Below, in pieces: positions 38,006-46,077 of a stretch of DNA of 64,000 bases. Numbering within the stretch: position 1 is the stretch's first letter; the number at the start of each line of letters is the position of its first letter. Origin of the DNA: Cellulomonas sp. 73-92 (GTDB lineage Bacteria; Actinomycetota; Actinomycetes; Actinomycetales; Cellulomonadaceae); assembly GCF_001898175.1 (NCBI RefSeq), contig NZ_MKTH01000008.1:372001-436000 (forward strand), written 5' to 3'. Made by a program: the position numbers and the translations under genes. The notes below the pieces were generated by a model. The model was not told the DNA's origin. It searched no databases and saw only the letters and a list, made by a program, of their open reading frames with translations.

Positions 38006-39250
38006 TCACGATTCGGCATCGGTGGCCGCGACGCCCGCCGCCACCGGCCGGCGCAGCGGCGCGGCGGCGCGTACGACGAGCAGCCCGAGCACCACCGGCA
38101 CGGCGATGACCAGGAGCGCGTGCCGGTACCCCACGTGCTGGGCGAGGAGCCCGAGCAGGGGCGGGCCCGCGAGGAACGCGGAGTAGCCGATCGTCGAGAC
38201 GACGGCGACGCGCTGGGCGGCGTGCAGCGGGTCGTCGGACGCGGCGCTCATCCCGACCGGGAACCCGACCGCGGCACCCGCACCCCAGACGACCACACCG
38301 ACGAGGGCCAGCGGCAGCGGCCCGGCCAGCCCGAACAGCCCGAGCCCGACGATCGACAGCACGGCGCACAGCCGCAGGATCGCGATGCGGCCGAACCGGT
38401 CGAGGAGCGCGGTGGCGAACCACCGCATCCCGGTCATCGCCGCGACGAACAGCCACAGGCCGAGGGCGCCCAGGGCGTCCGGCGTCTTCCAGCCGTCGAC
38501 CACCGAGAGGCTGACCCAGTCGTTGGCGGAGCCCTCGGTGAGCGCGGCGGCGAGCACGACGAGCCCGACGAGCAGCGTGCGCCCGTCGGTCCAGGCGGCC
38601 AGCGCGCCCCGCGCGCCCCGGTGGACCACGCCACCATCCCCGACCGGTGCGCGGTGCGGCTCCTCCGCACGCGGCAGGAACCCGGCGATCGACCACAGGA
38701 GCACGACGAAGGAGAGGGCCAGGACCACCGGCAGGTGCACGCCGATCGGCACGTGCACCGCCGCGAGCAGGGCGGACAGCGCCGCCGCGACGACCGTGCC
38801 GAGCGAGAACCCGGCGTGGTAGCGCGGCATGACGGTGCGGCCCAGCCGCTGCTCGACCGCCGCCCCCTCGATGTTCATCGCCGCGTCCCACGTGGCGGTG
38901 CCGACGCCGTACACGACGAGCCCGACGACGGTCCCGACGACGTGGTGCGCGCCGGCGAACACGCCCGCCGCGGCGAGGCCGACGGCGTTGAGCGCGGCGG
39001 CACCCGCGACGGTGGCGCGGGTCCCGAGGCGCTCGACGACCAGCCCGGACAGCGGCAGCGCGGCGACCGACGCGACCGCGCCGGTGAAGAGCAGCAGGCC
39101 CATCTGGTCCTTGCGCAGGCCGAGCCCGTCCTGGACGGCCGGCAGCCGCGACGCCCAGGACGCGAAGTTGAACCCCGACAGGGCGAAGCACACGAAGACC
39201 CCGAAGGAGGCTCGCCGCAGGCGTGGAGCGGTGTCGGTGGGCATGGTCAT
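38006..39250 (-). CDS. MFS transporter, tandem paralogue A
   Basis: The 414-residue membrane protein has 12 predicted segments and MFS loops such as ERLGTRATV and DRFGRIAIL. It is closely related to the next gene: both share YHAGFSLG or FHAAFSLG, LTEGSAND or LSEGSANN and WLSLAVVDG-like stretches. Its ATG overlaps the stop of that gene, so they are co-translated downstream of a LacI-controlled promoter. Substrate unknown. Confidence 0.88.
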   Translation of the reverse strand: MTMPTDTAPRLRRASFGVFVCFALSGFNFASWASRLPAVQDGLGLRKDQMGLLLFTGAVASVAALPLSGLVVERLGTRATVAGAAALNAVGLAAAGVFAGAHHVVGTVVGLVVYGVGTATWDAAMNIEGAAVEQRLGRTVMPRYHAGFSLGTVVAAALSALLAAVHVPIGVHLPVVLALSFVVLLWSIAGFLPRAEEPHRAPVGDGGVVHRGARGALAAWTDGRTLLVGLVVLAAALTEGSANDWVSLSVVDGWKTPDALGALGLWLFVAAMTGMRWFATALLDRFGRIAILRLCAVLSIVGLGLFGLAGPLPLALVGVVVWGAGAAVGFPVGMSAASDDPLHAAQRVAVVSTIGYSAFLAGPPLLGLLAQHVGYRHALLVIAVPVVLGLLVVRAAAPLRRPVAAGVAATDAES

Positions 39251-40587
39251 CGCAGCTCCCCGGAGGTGGTGACGAGCGCGCCGGCCCCGGCTGAGAAGGG
39301 CTCCGACGCCAGTGTGGCCCGGACCGGTGCGGGGCGGGAACGGCGGACCTGCCCGGCGACGGCCACCGAGGCGACCATCGCGACCGTCACCAGGAGCAGC
39401 GCGTGCCGGGCGCCCATCGACTCCGCGGCGAGCCCCAGCAGCGGGGGCGCGGTGATCGAGGCGACCGACGAGAACACCGACACCGCCGCGACCCGCCCGG
39501 CGGCCCGGCGTGGGTCGTCGGACGCCGCGGCGATGCCGATCGGGACGGCCAGCGCCGCGCCGAACCCCCAGAGCGCGACGCCGGCCGCGGCGAGCGGCAA
39601 CGACGGCACCAGCCCGAACGCCAGGAGCCCGAGGAGCGAGGCGACGCCGGACACGCGCAGCACGGTCACCCGGCCGAACCGGTCGATGAGCCGGGTGCCG
39701 AGCACGCGGACCGCCGTCATCGCCCCGACGAACAGCCCGAGCACCAGCCCGCCCGAGGCCTCCGGCGCGTGGAAACCGTCGACGACGGCGAGCGACAGCC
39801 AGTTGTTCGCCGAGCCCTCGGACAGCGACGCGGCGAGCACCACGACGCCGATGAGCAGCGTGCGCCGCTCCTTCCAGGGGTCGAGGGCGGCCGTGAAGCC
39901 CCGCCCGCGCACCGGCGCCACCGGCCCGGCGACCTCGCCCAGGCCGCCCGCGCGGTCCTCGTCGTGCTCGTGGTGCTCGCGGTCCTCGTCGGCCTCGTCG
40001 GCCGTCCGCGGCAGCAGCGCGCCCGGCAGGGCGGCCAGCCGGGCACCGACCGCGACGGCGACGACGGCGGGCATCTGCACGACGAGCGGCACGCCGGCGC
40101 GCGACGCCAGGGCGCCGAGGGCCGAGCCCGCCATGGCCCCGAGCGAGAACGCGGCATGGAAGGTGGGAATGACCGTGCGGCCCATCGCGCGCTCGATGCG
40201 CGCCGACTCGACGTTGAACGTCACGTTGGCCAGCGCCACCGCGACGCCGTTGAGCAGGATGCCGGCGGCGAGCAGGCCCCCGGAGCGCACCCCTGGCCCG
40301 ACGCCCATGAGCGTGTAGCCGACGACGAGGATCCCCGAGGCGACGAGCAGCGTGCCGCGGTTGCCGAGGCGCTGCACGACGACGCCGGAGAAGGCCACGG
40401 CGGCGAGCGCGCCGACCGAGCCGACGAGGAGGAACGCCCCGAGCTGCGCGGTGGACAGCTGCAGCAGGTCACGGACGGTCGGCAGGCGGGCGAGCCACGA
40501 CGACGTCATGAGCCCGAACAGCAGGTACATGGAGACGAGCAGCCAGCGGGCTCGCGAGGCTGTGCTGAGGGGAAGGGCTGGCGGCAC
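39247..40587 (-). CDS. MFS transporter, tandem paralogue B
   Basis: The 446-residue transporter has 12 predicted segments and a histidine/acid-rich central loop (DEADEDREHHEHDEDR, about 200-215) that could bind metal or simply be a cytoplasmic linker. The GTG at 40587 faces the LacI regulator gene across 140 bases holding two palindromes. It is the first gene of the pair. Confidence 0.87.
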   Translation of the reverse strand: MPPALPLSTASRARWLLVSMYLLFGLMTSSWLARLPTVRDLLQLSTAQLGAFLLVGSVGALAAVAFSGVVVQRLGNRGTLLVASGILVVGYTLMGVGPGVRSGGLLAAGILLNGVAVALANVTFNVESARIERAMGRTVIPTFHAAFSLGAMAGSALGALASRAGVPLVVQMPAVVAVAVGARLAALPGALLPRTADEADEDREHHEHDEDRAGGLGEVAGPVAPVRGRGFTAALDPWKERRTLLIGVVVLAASLSEGSANNWLSLAVVDGFHAPEASGGLVLGLFVGAMTAVRVLGTRLIDRFGRVTVLRVSGVASLLGLLAFGLVPSLPLAAAGVALWGFGAALAVPIGIAAASDDPRRAAGRVAAVSVFSSVASITAPPLLGLAAESMGARHALLLVTVAMVASVAVAGQVRRSRPAPVRATLASEPFSAGAGALVTTSGELR

Positions 40588-40606
40588 GGCGGGTCCCGGG
40601 ACGTGA

Positions 40607-40620
40607 TCGAATCGATTCGA
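40607..40620. promoter_or_regulatory. LacI-type operator 1
   Basis: TCGAATCGATTCGA is a perfect 14-base palindrome, 20 bases upstream of the MFS start, a likely operator of the divergent LacI-family protein. Confidence 0.65.
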
Positions 40621-40639
40621 CCGCCAGGCTACCAGACCG

Positions 40640-40655
40640 CTCGAAACGTTTTGAG
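40640..40655. promoter_or_regulatory. LacI-type operator 2
   Basis: CTCGAAACGTTTTGAG is a 16-base palindrome with one mismatch and the central CG of LacI-family operators. It lies 73 bases before the LacI start, 34 bases centre to centre from operator 1. Confidence 0.7.
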
Positions 40656-40727
40656 GGTCGCCGTGACATCCTTGTTCGCGAGCCGGGGGCCGTCGAGGCG
40701 CCGGTGCCGACCATCGAGAGGGTGCCC

Positions 40728-41795
40728 GTGTCGCAGCAGCGTCCGACGCTTGCCGACGTCGCCGCGGCCGCCGGGGTCTCGGTGTCGACCGCGTCGCTCG
40801 CGTTCTCCGGCGCCGGGCCGATCGCCGCCGCGACGCGCGAGCGCGTGCGCCAGACCGCCGCCGATCTCGGCTACACCGGGCCGAACCCGCTGGGCCGTCA
40901 GCTGCGCCGCGGGCGCTCGGGCATCGTCGGGGTCGTGGTCGGGGACGCGCTGCGCCGGTCCTTCCGCGACCCGGTGTCGGTCCAGGTGCTCGACGGCATC
41001 ACGTCCGAGCTCGGCCCGCTCGGCCTGGGCGTCCTGCTGATCCCCGGCCCCCTCGACGTCGCCGAGCCCGTGATCGACCCGCTCATCGGGTCGGCGGCGA
41101 TGGACGTCGCGATCATGCTGTGGGGCGGCACCGTCAACGACCTCGTGGTCGACGCCCTGCGGCGCCGGAGCATCCCGATCGTCCTGGTCGAGGGCCGCCG
41201 CCAGCCCGGCCTGTCGGTCATCGGCATCGCCGACCGGGACGGGATCCGGCAGGCGACGGAGCACCTCGTCGGCCTGGGGCACACCCGGATCGCCGCCGTG
41301 ACGCTGCCGTTCGGCCCGGACCGCACGTCGGGGTTCGCCGACGACGAGCGGCTCGGCGACGTGCGGTGGGACCTGACCCGCCGCCGCCTGGGCGGCATCC
41401 ACGACGCCGGCGTCACGCCGGTCGCCGTCTACGAGACCTCGGCCTCGCTCGTCGAGCACGGCACCGAGGCGGGCCGCGCCCTGCTGTCGCTGCCCGAGCG
41501 TCCCACGGCGATCGTCTGCCACTCCGACCTGCTCGCCGGCGGCGTGGTGCTCGCGGCTCGCGAGCTGGGGCTGCGGGTGCCGCAGGACGTCTCGGTCGTG
41601 GGCTTCGACGGCCTCGACCTGCCGTGGCTGCTGCCGGACGTGCTGACGACGGTGGCCCAGCCGCTCGCCGAGAAGGGTCGCGCGGCCGGCCGGGAGGCGG
41701 CCCGGCTGCTGGTCGAGGGCGAGGAGCCGGCGTCGGTCGAGCTGCCGGTCAGCCTCGTCGTCGGGACCACCACCGGCCCGCCGCCGGCGTCCTGA
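40728..41795 (+). CDS. LacI-family transcriptional regulator
   Basis: The 355-residue protein has the LacI HTH (RPTLADVAAAAGVSVSTASL and the hinge RVRQTAADLGYTGPNPLGRQ), then a sugar-binding-type domain with IVGVVVGD, GLGHTRIAAVTLPF and DVSVVGFDGLDLPWLL. GTG 40728 follows GAGAGGG; another GTG at 40704 is possible. It most likely represses the divergent MFS pair through the palindromes between them. Its stop abuts the convergent MaoC gene stop with no spacer. Confidence 0.93.
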   Translation: MSQQRPTLADVAAAAGVSVSTASLAFSGAGPIAAATRERVRQTAADLGYTGPNPLGRQLRRGRSGIVGVVVGDALRRSFRDPVSVQVLDGITSELGPLGLGVLLIPGPLDVAEPVIDPLIGSAAMDVAIMLWGGTVNDLVVDALRRRSIPIVLVEGRRQPGLSVIGIADRDGIRQATEHLVGLGHTRIAAVTLPFGPDRTSGFADDERLGDVRWDLTRRRLGGIHDAGVTPVAVYETSASLVEHGTEAGRALLSLPERPTAIVCHSDLLAGGVVLAARELGLRVPQDVSVVGFDGLDLPWLLPDVLTTVAQPLAEKGRAAGREAARLLVEGEEPASVELPVSLVVGTTTGPPPAS

Positions 41796-42212
41796 TCAGG
41801 GCAGGTGGACGACGACCTGGGCCTTGCCCAGCACCCTGCTGCCGTCGAGCGTGACGTCGAGGTCGATGCGCGCCGTGCCCTCGTCGGCGTCCAGCGCGCC
41901 GACCGTGGCGACCACGAGGGGGGTCGCCTCGCCGTCCGCGGGCACCGGCACCGGCCGGGTGAAGCGCGTCCCGTAGCCGACGACGAGCCCCGGGTCGCCC
42001 ACCCAGTCGACGACCACCTGCACGGCCGCGCCCATCGTCCACATGCCGTGGGCGATGACGCCCGGCAGGCCCACCGCCAGCGCGGCGGACTCGTCCTGGT
42101 GGATGGGGTTCTGGTCGCCGGAGGCGTGCGCGTAGCGGACCAGGCGGGCACGGTCGACGTGCAGGGTGGCGCGGGCCACCTCCTGCCCGACGACGAGACC
42201 GGCGGGGGTCAC
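41796..42212 (-). CDS. MaoC-like hydratase (HadB type)
   Basis: The 138-residue hot-dog protein has the MaoC active-site motif YAHASGDQNPIHQDE (Asp and His) and GVIAHGMWTMG. In mycobacteria such proteins are the catalytic half of the 3-hydroxyacyl-ACP dehydratase. Its GTG overlaps the preceding gene stop, so the two halves are made together. Confidence 0.85.
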   Translation of the reverse strand: MTPAGLVVGQEVARATLHVDRARLVRYAHASGDQNPIHQDESAALAVGLPGVIAHGMWTMGAAVQVVVDWVGDPGLVVGYGTRFTRPVPVPADGEATPLVVATVGALDADEGTARIDLDVTLDGSRVLGKAQVVVHLP

Positions 42213-42649
42213 GGGCGGACCGCCAGCGTGGACGTCACCGTCGCCACCGGAGCGCCCGCGTCGTCGGCCACCTCGACCCGCGTGGTGACCATCGCCAGCC
42301 CGGCCCGCTCGACGACGGAGTCGACGTGCAGCGTGGTGACGAGGCGGTCGCCGGCGACGATCGGGCGCGTGTAGGCGAACCTCTCCTCCGCGTGGACCAC
42401 GCGGGAGAAGTCGATCCCGGCCGCGGGGTCATCGACGTAGGCGGCCTCGGAGCGCTGCGCCACCACGACCGCCCAGGTCGGGGGCGCGACGACGTCGGCG
42501 TGCCCCAGCGCACGCGCAGCCTGCGGGTCGGTGTGGGCCGGGTGCGTGGCGCCGACGGCCTCCGCGAACGCCGCGATCTGCTCGCGCATCACCGCGTACG
42601 GCTCGTCGGGCGGGTACACGCGCCCGACGAACGAGGGGTCGACCGGCAC
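42209..42649 (-). CDS. MaoC-like dehydratase partner (HadA/UPF0336 type)
   Basis: The 146-residue protein is the non-catalytic type of MaoC partner, beginning with FVGRVYPPDEPYAVMREQI, and ATHPAHTDPQAARALGHADV near residues 34-53. It is coupled to the HadB-like gene by a 4-base overlap and lies 13 bases downstream of rpmG, the conserved actinobacterial order. Confidence 0.85.
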   Translation of the reverse strand: MPVDPSFVGRVYPPDEPYAVMREQIAAFAEAVGATHPAHTDPQAARALGHADVVAPPTWAVVVAQRSEAAYVDDPAAGIDFSRVVHAEERFAYTRPIVAGDRLVTTLHVDSVVERAGLAMVTTRVEVADDAGAPVATVTSTLAVRP

Positions 42650-42662
42650 GGGGCCGACGCGA

Positions 42663-42833
42663 CTAGCGGGTCTCGCGGTGAACGGTGTGGCGCCCGTCGC
42701 GCGGGCAGTACTTCTTCAGCTCGAGCCGGTCGGGGTCGTTCCGCCGGTTCTTCTTCGTGATGTAGTTGCGCTCCTTGCACTCCGTGCAGGCGAGCGTGAT
42801 CTTCGGACGGATGTCCTGGGCCTTGCTGGCCAT
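42663..42833 (-). CDS. rpmG: 50S ribosomal protein L33
   Basis: The 56-residue product starts [20 protein letters not shown] and continues [20 protein letters not shown], the L33 signature. It has the first Cys pair (CTEC) and the third cysteine in [10 protein letters not shown], but Asp stands where zinc-ribbon forms have the fourth cysteine, so zinc binding may be altered or lost. ATG 42833 follows GAGGGTGG. It is too short for a long-frame scan but unmistakable. Confidence 0.95.
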   Translation of the reverse strand: MASKAQDIRPKITLACTECKERNYITKKNRRNDPDRLELKKYCPRDGRHTVHRETR

Positions 42834-42972
42834 GGCGTTGCCACCCTCTGCTGTGTACCGGGCCCCGGCCGCATCGGGACGCGGGCCGGGAAGCTGGAGC
42901 CAGGCGCGGCGGGATCACCCGCCCACAAGGCCGACCCATCCTACGGCATGCGCACCGCCCCGCCGAACGTGG

Positions 42973-43488
42973 TCAGTCCCCTGCCTCCGGGAGCCGGTTC
43001 TCCAGCAGCAGCACGTCGCGCCACTGCCCGGCGAGCGGCCCGTGGCTCATGCGCCCCAGCCGCTCGCGGGTGCCCACGACGCGGAAGCCGGCGGCCCGGT
43101 GCAGCGCGACGCTCGCGGCGTTCTCGGGGAAGATCCCGGCCTGCACGGTCCAGGCCCCGGCCTCGCGTGCCGAGTCGACGAGCGCGGCCAGGAGGGCCCG
43201 GCCGACCCCCCGGCCGCGCGCGGCCTGCGCCACGTACACCGAGTCCTCGACGACGCCGGCGTAGACGCACCGGCCGGACACCGGCGAGGCGGCGGCCCAG
43301 CCCAGGACCGTGCCGCCGTCGACCGCCACGAAGCGGTGCGCCGCCAGGTGGCCGGCGTCGAACGCCTCCCACGTCGGGGGCTCCGCCTCGAACGTCGCGT
43401 GCCCGGTGGCGATGCCCTCGGCGTAGACCCGCAGCACGTCGCCGGCGTGCGCGGCCGTCATGGGGACGACGATCACGGACGTGCTCAC
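42973..43488 (-). CDS. GNAT acetyltransferase (phosphinothricin acetyltransferase-like)
   Basis: The 171-residue protein has the GNAT acetyl-CoA loop ARGRGVGRALLAALVDSAR, and ends as phosphinothricin-acetyltransferase relatives do, with ALHRAAGFRVVGTRERLGR. The GTG start overlaps the ArsR stop as GTGA. Pat-like proteins occur in several ars operons (ArsN type, acting on organoarsenicals such as phosphinothricin-like arsinothricin); that role here is inferred from the coupling. Confidence 0.85.
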   Translation of the reverse strand: MSTSVIVVPMTAAHAGDVLRVYAEGIATGHATFEAEPPTWEAFDAGHLAAHRFVAVDGGTVLGWAAASPVSGRCVYAGVVEDSVYVAQAARGRGVGRALLAALVDSAREAGAWTVQAGIFPENAASVALHRAAGFRVVGTRERLGRMSHGPLAGQWRDVLLLENRLPEAGD

Positions 43489-43856
43489 GCCGCGGCGGTC
43501 AGGTGCGAGGCGAGGTGCGACGTGATCACGTCGAGGGCGCCGGGCACCAGGGTGTAGTGCACCCAGACGCCCCGCTTCTCACGCGTCAGCAGGCCGGCGT
43601 CGACCAGCACCTTGAGGTGGTGCGACACCGTGGGCTGGCTCAGGCCCACGGGCTCGGTCAGGTCGCAGACGCACGCGTCGTGACCCTCGTGCGCGGCGAT
43701 CAGCGACAGCAGCCGCAGCCGCGCCGGGTCGGCGAGCGCCTTGAGCGTCGTGGCGAGCGCGAGGGCGTCCGCCTCGGAGATCGACGGCGCGGTGAGGGGC
43801 GTGCAGCAGACGGCGACGCCCGCGGCGGCGCCGACCGGGGTCAGGACGAGATCCAT
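43485..43856 (-). CDS. arsR: ArsR-family arsenic repressor
   Basis: The 123-residue winged-helix repressor has Cys17-Cys18 near the N-terminus (AVCCTP) and Cys62/Cys64 in ACVCDL, a plausible trivalent arsenic site, followed by the recognition helix region GLSQPTVSHHLKVLVDAGLL. It is divergent from arsM across 98 bases of repeat-rich operator DNA. ATG 43856 is used. Confidence 0.9.
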   Translation of the reverse strand: MDLVLTPVGAAAGVAVCCTPLTAPSISEADALALATTLKALADPARLRLLSLIAAHEGHDACVCDLTEPVGLSQPTVSHHLKVLVDAGLLTREKRGVWVHYTLVPGALDVITSHLASHLTAAA

Positions 43857-43869
43857 GGCGTCATGCTAC

Positions 43870-43937
43870 ATCGACACCTATCTATATTGACAGCCATCGA
43901 TCACTACGCGATAGTGCAGACATCGACAGTCATCGAT
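43870..43937. promoter_or_regulatory. ArsR operator region with 16-bp direct repeats
   Basis: ATTGACAGCCATCGAT (43886-43901) and ATCGACAGTCATCGAT (43922-43937) are close copies, with a weaker copy at 43870-43885. The same motif recurs at 46078-46109 before another gene of the cluster. Binding by the ArsR here is inferred. Confidence 0.65.
43887..43915 (+). promoter_or_regulatory. arsM promoter
   Basis: A perfect TTGACA (43887-43892) and GATAGT (43910-43915) are 17 bases apart. The -35 box lies inside an operator repeat and a second repeat lies just downstream, fitting repression by ArsR. Confidence 0.7.
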
Positions 43938-43954
43938 CCCTAGGGGGAGCCGTC

Positions 43955-44683
43955 ATGAACGACATCCGCGACGAGGTTCGCGAGCACTACGCCCTGAAGG
44001 TGGTCGAGGCGGTGTCCGGCACCGGTTCCGGCTGCTGCGGCCCGAGCTCGGCCTGCAACTCCTTCTACGACGAGGCCCAGATCGCCGGCCTGCCGGCCGA
44101 GGCCAAGGCGGCGTCGATGGGCTCCGGCAACCCGACCGCCATCGCCGAGCTGGCGCCCGGTGAGCGGGTGGTCGACCTCGGCTCCGGCGGGGGCATCGAC
44201 GTGCTGCTCGCGGCGGGGCAGGTGGGGCCGACCGGCCACGTGTACGGCGTGGACATGACCGACGAGATGCTCGCGGTCGCCCGCGCCAACGCGCAGCGGG
44301 CCGGCGCCGCCAACGTCGAGTTCCGCAAGGGCGTCATCGAGCGCCTGCCGCTCGACGACGCCTCCGTCGACGTCGTCATCTCCAACTGCGTCATCAACCT
44401 GTCCCCCGACAAGCCGGCGGTCCTCGCGGAGGCGTTCCGCGTGCTCGCCCCGGGGGGCCGGCTCCGGGTCGCGGACGTGGTCTCCGACGAGCCGTTGTCC
44501 GACGACCGTCGCGCCCAGCTCGGCAGCTACGCGAGCTGCGTCGGCGGCGCGCTCTCCGACGGCGAGTACGTCGACCTGCTGACCAGGGCGGGCTTCGTCG
44601 ACGCGGCGGTGACGTTCACCGCGCACCGGGACAACGGCGTGCACCCGGCCGTGGTCCGCGCGACCAAGCCGCGGGAGGCGTAG
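43955..44683 (+). CDS. arsM: Arsenite S-adenosylmethionine methyltransferase
   Basis: ArsM methylates arsenite. The 242-residue enzyme has SAM motif VVDLGSGGGIDV (72-83), cysteines 27 and 28 (GSGCCGPSS), Cys34, Cys145 (VISNCVINL) and Cys195 (YASCVGGAL), the set that binds arsenic in ArsM. The start follows AGGGGGAG. It is divergent from arsR and four bases ahead of a small cysteine-tailed protein gene. Confidence 0.92.
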   Translation: MNDIRDEVREHYALKVVEAVSGTGSGCCGPSSACNSFYDEAQIAGLPAEAKAASMGSGNPTAIAELAPGERVVDLGSGGGIDVLLAAGQVGPTGHVYGVDMTDEMLAVARANAQRAGAANVEFRKGVIERLPLDDASVDVVISNCVINLSPDKPAVLAEAFRVLAPGGRLRVADVVSDEPLSDDRRAQLGSYASCVGGALSDGEYVDLLTRAGFVDAAVTFTAHRDNGVHPAVVRATKPREA

Positions 44684-44687
44684 CCCC

Positions 44688-44870
44688 GTGAGCGACCCGC
44701 AGATGCTGCTCCTCGTGCACCACCGCATCACGCGTGGCCTTGAGGAGGCCCACGCCAGGCGCGTGGGACGGGCGGAGGCCAGCGGCCCGCGCCGGAGGCC
44801 CTGGCCGTTCGGGCGCTCGTCGCGCAGGGGGGCGACGACCGCACCGGCTGCCTGCTGCAGCGCCGCCTGA
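44688..44870 (+). CDS. Small CC-tail protein 1 (arsenic-linked, unknown)
   Basis: The 60-residue protein, GTG start four bases after arsM, opens SDPQMLLLVHHRITRGLEEA and ends ATTAPAACCSAA. It resembles the 63-residue protein at 46175-46366 in its first 12 residues (P-Q/E-M then hydrophobics), basic middle with Trp, and C-terminal PA-CC. A pair of cysteines at a free C-terminus could bind arsenite or a thiol. No known family was recognised. Confidence 0.6.
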   Translation: MSDPQMLLLVHHRITRGLEEAHARRVGRAEASGPRRRPWPFGRSSRRGATTAPAACCSAA

Positions 44871-44874
44871 GCGG

Positions 44875-44905
44875 ACGGAGCCCCGCCGCACCGGCGGGGC
44901 TCCGT
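44875..44905 (+). terminator. Terminator of the arsM unit
   Basis: A perfect 14-base stem (44875-44888 with 44892-44905) around three bases follows the small protein stop by 4 bases, and also ends the convergent arsC transcript. Confidence 0.85.
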
Positions 44906-44925
44906 CATGCCCGGGCTTCGTCGTC

Positions 44926-45336
44926 CTAGCCCGCGACCGGGACGCCCAGCTCGTCGAGCAGCCCGACGACCCGCGCCCGGATCGCGTCGCGGATCGGGCG
45001 GACCTCCTCGATCGGCCGGCCGGCCGGGTCGTCGAGCTCCCAGTCCTCGTACCGCTTGCCCGGGTAGAACGGGCAGGTGTCGCCGCAGCCCATGGTGACG
45101 ACGACGTCGGAGGCCTTGACCGCCTCGGCGGTGAGGACCTTGGGTTGCTCCGACGCGATGTCGATGCCGACCTCCGCCATCGCCGCGACGGCCACGGGGT
45201 TGACGGCGCTGGCAGGGGTCGAGCCGGCGGAGCGGACCTCGACGGCCCCGCCGGCCAGGGCCTGCAGGAAGCCCGCCGCCATCTGCGAACGGCCGGCGTT
45301 GTGGATGCAGACGAACAGGACGGTCGGGCGGGCCAT
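44926..45336 (-). CDS. arsC: Arsenate reductase, low-molecular-weight phosphatase fold
   Basis: The 136-residue protein has the P-loop FVCIHNAGRS with Cys10, redox cysteines 84 and 88 in GCGDTCPFYPGK, and the general-acid loop DDPAG. This is the thioredoxin- or mycothiol-coupled type that reduces arsenate to arsenite. It lies just downstream of the ArsR-phosphatase fusion on the same strand, 18 bases apart, so the two are one unit. Confidence 0.92.
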   Translation of the reverse strand: MARPTVLFVCIHNAGRSQMAAGFLQALAGGAVEVRSAGSTPASAVNPVAVAAMAEVGIDIASEQPKVLTAEAVKASDVVVTMGCGDTCPFYPGKRYEDWELDDPAGRPIEEVRPIRDAIRARVVGLLDELGVPVAG

Positions 45337-45354
45337 GGTGCTCCTCGGGTGGTC

Positions 45355-46026
45355 TCAGGCCGCGGCGGTGTGTCGGGCCAGGGTGTCGACGCGGCGCCGC
45401 AGGTCGTCGACCGCGGCGTCGAAGGCGGCATCGGTGCCGGCGGGCACCGGGTCGGCGACGGACCAGTGCAGCCGGCCCGCACCGCGCAGCTCCTCGTGGG
45501 CGACGTCGCACACGGTGACGACCAGGTCGTCGTCGCGCACGACGTCGGCCACCGCGCGCGGCGCGGGCGCGAGGAGCACGAGGCCGTGGCGGGCCGCCGC
45601 CGCGACGGCGCCGGCCGCGATCGCCATAGCGGGGTGCGTCCCGGCCGACGCGACCGGGATCCCGCTCGCCTCGTGCCAGAGGGCGGCGGCGAGCTGCGAG
45701 CGCGCGGAGTTGCCCGTGCAGACGAACACCACCCGATGCACCGGCAGCACCGGGGACGGCAGCAGGCCCCCGAGGGCCGGTGGCGCCAGGTGGAGGTACG
45801 TGCGGCGCCGGTCGGCGTGCGAGCGCGTGCGGGTGACGATCCCCGCGCCGGCCAGGACGCCGAGGTGGTGCGCGAGCAGGTTCGACGGGACACCGAGCGC
45901 GGACTGCAGCTCGACAGGTCCCGCGTCGCCCAGCGCGAGCAGGTCGACGATCCGGAGCCGGACGGGATCGGCGAGCGCCGCGAAGCGGGCGACCCGCACG
46001 TCCGGTGGCATTCGCTCACTATCCAT
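45355..46026 (-). CDS. ArsR regulator fused to LMW phosphatase/arsenate-reductase-like domain
   Basis: The 223-residue fusion has an ArsR winged helix (1-85; ALGVPSNLLAHHLGVLAGAG) and a phosphatase-fold domain (96-223) with P-loop Cys103 in FVCTGNSARSQ. The C-terminal half lacks the CGDTC redox cysteines but keeps a single VTVCDV. Leaderless start at 46026 (see promoter). Such fusions occur in actinobacterial ars clusters and may sense as well as reduce; biochemical function is uncertain. Confidence 0.88.
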   Translation of the reverse strand: MDSERMPPDVRVARFAALADPVRLRIVDLLALGDAGPVELQSALGVPSNLLAHHLGVLAGAGIVTRTRSHADRRRTYLHLAPPALGGLLPSPVLPVHRVVFVCTGNSARSQLAAALWHEASGIPVASAGTHPAMAIAAGAVAAAARHGLVLLAPAPRAVADVVRDDDLVVTVCDVAHEELRGAGRLHWSVADPVPAGTDAAFDAAVDDLRRRVDTLARHTAAA

Positions 46027-46033
46027 TGAGTCA

Positions 46034-46063
46034 ATGATGACTGAGTGAATAGCCGGGCGTCAA
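46034..46063 (-). promoter_or_regulatory. Leaderless promoter of the ArsR-phosphatase gene
   Basis: TTGACG (46063-46058) and CATCAT (46039-46034) on the minus strand are 18 bases apart, and the -10 box ends seven bases before ATG 46026. An imperfect inverted repeat with AGTCA-ATGA-TGACT core (46025-46050) covers the -10 box and start codon, probably the fusion's own operator. Confidence 0.6.
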
Positions 46064-46077
46064 GAAGGTATGCAGAT

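Noticed and set aside
37958..41040. Long plus-strand frames opposite the two MFS genes
   Set aside because: Low-complexity Arg/Gly/Ala-rich shadows of membrane protein genes.
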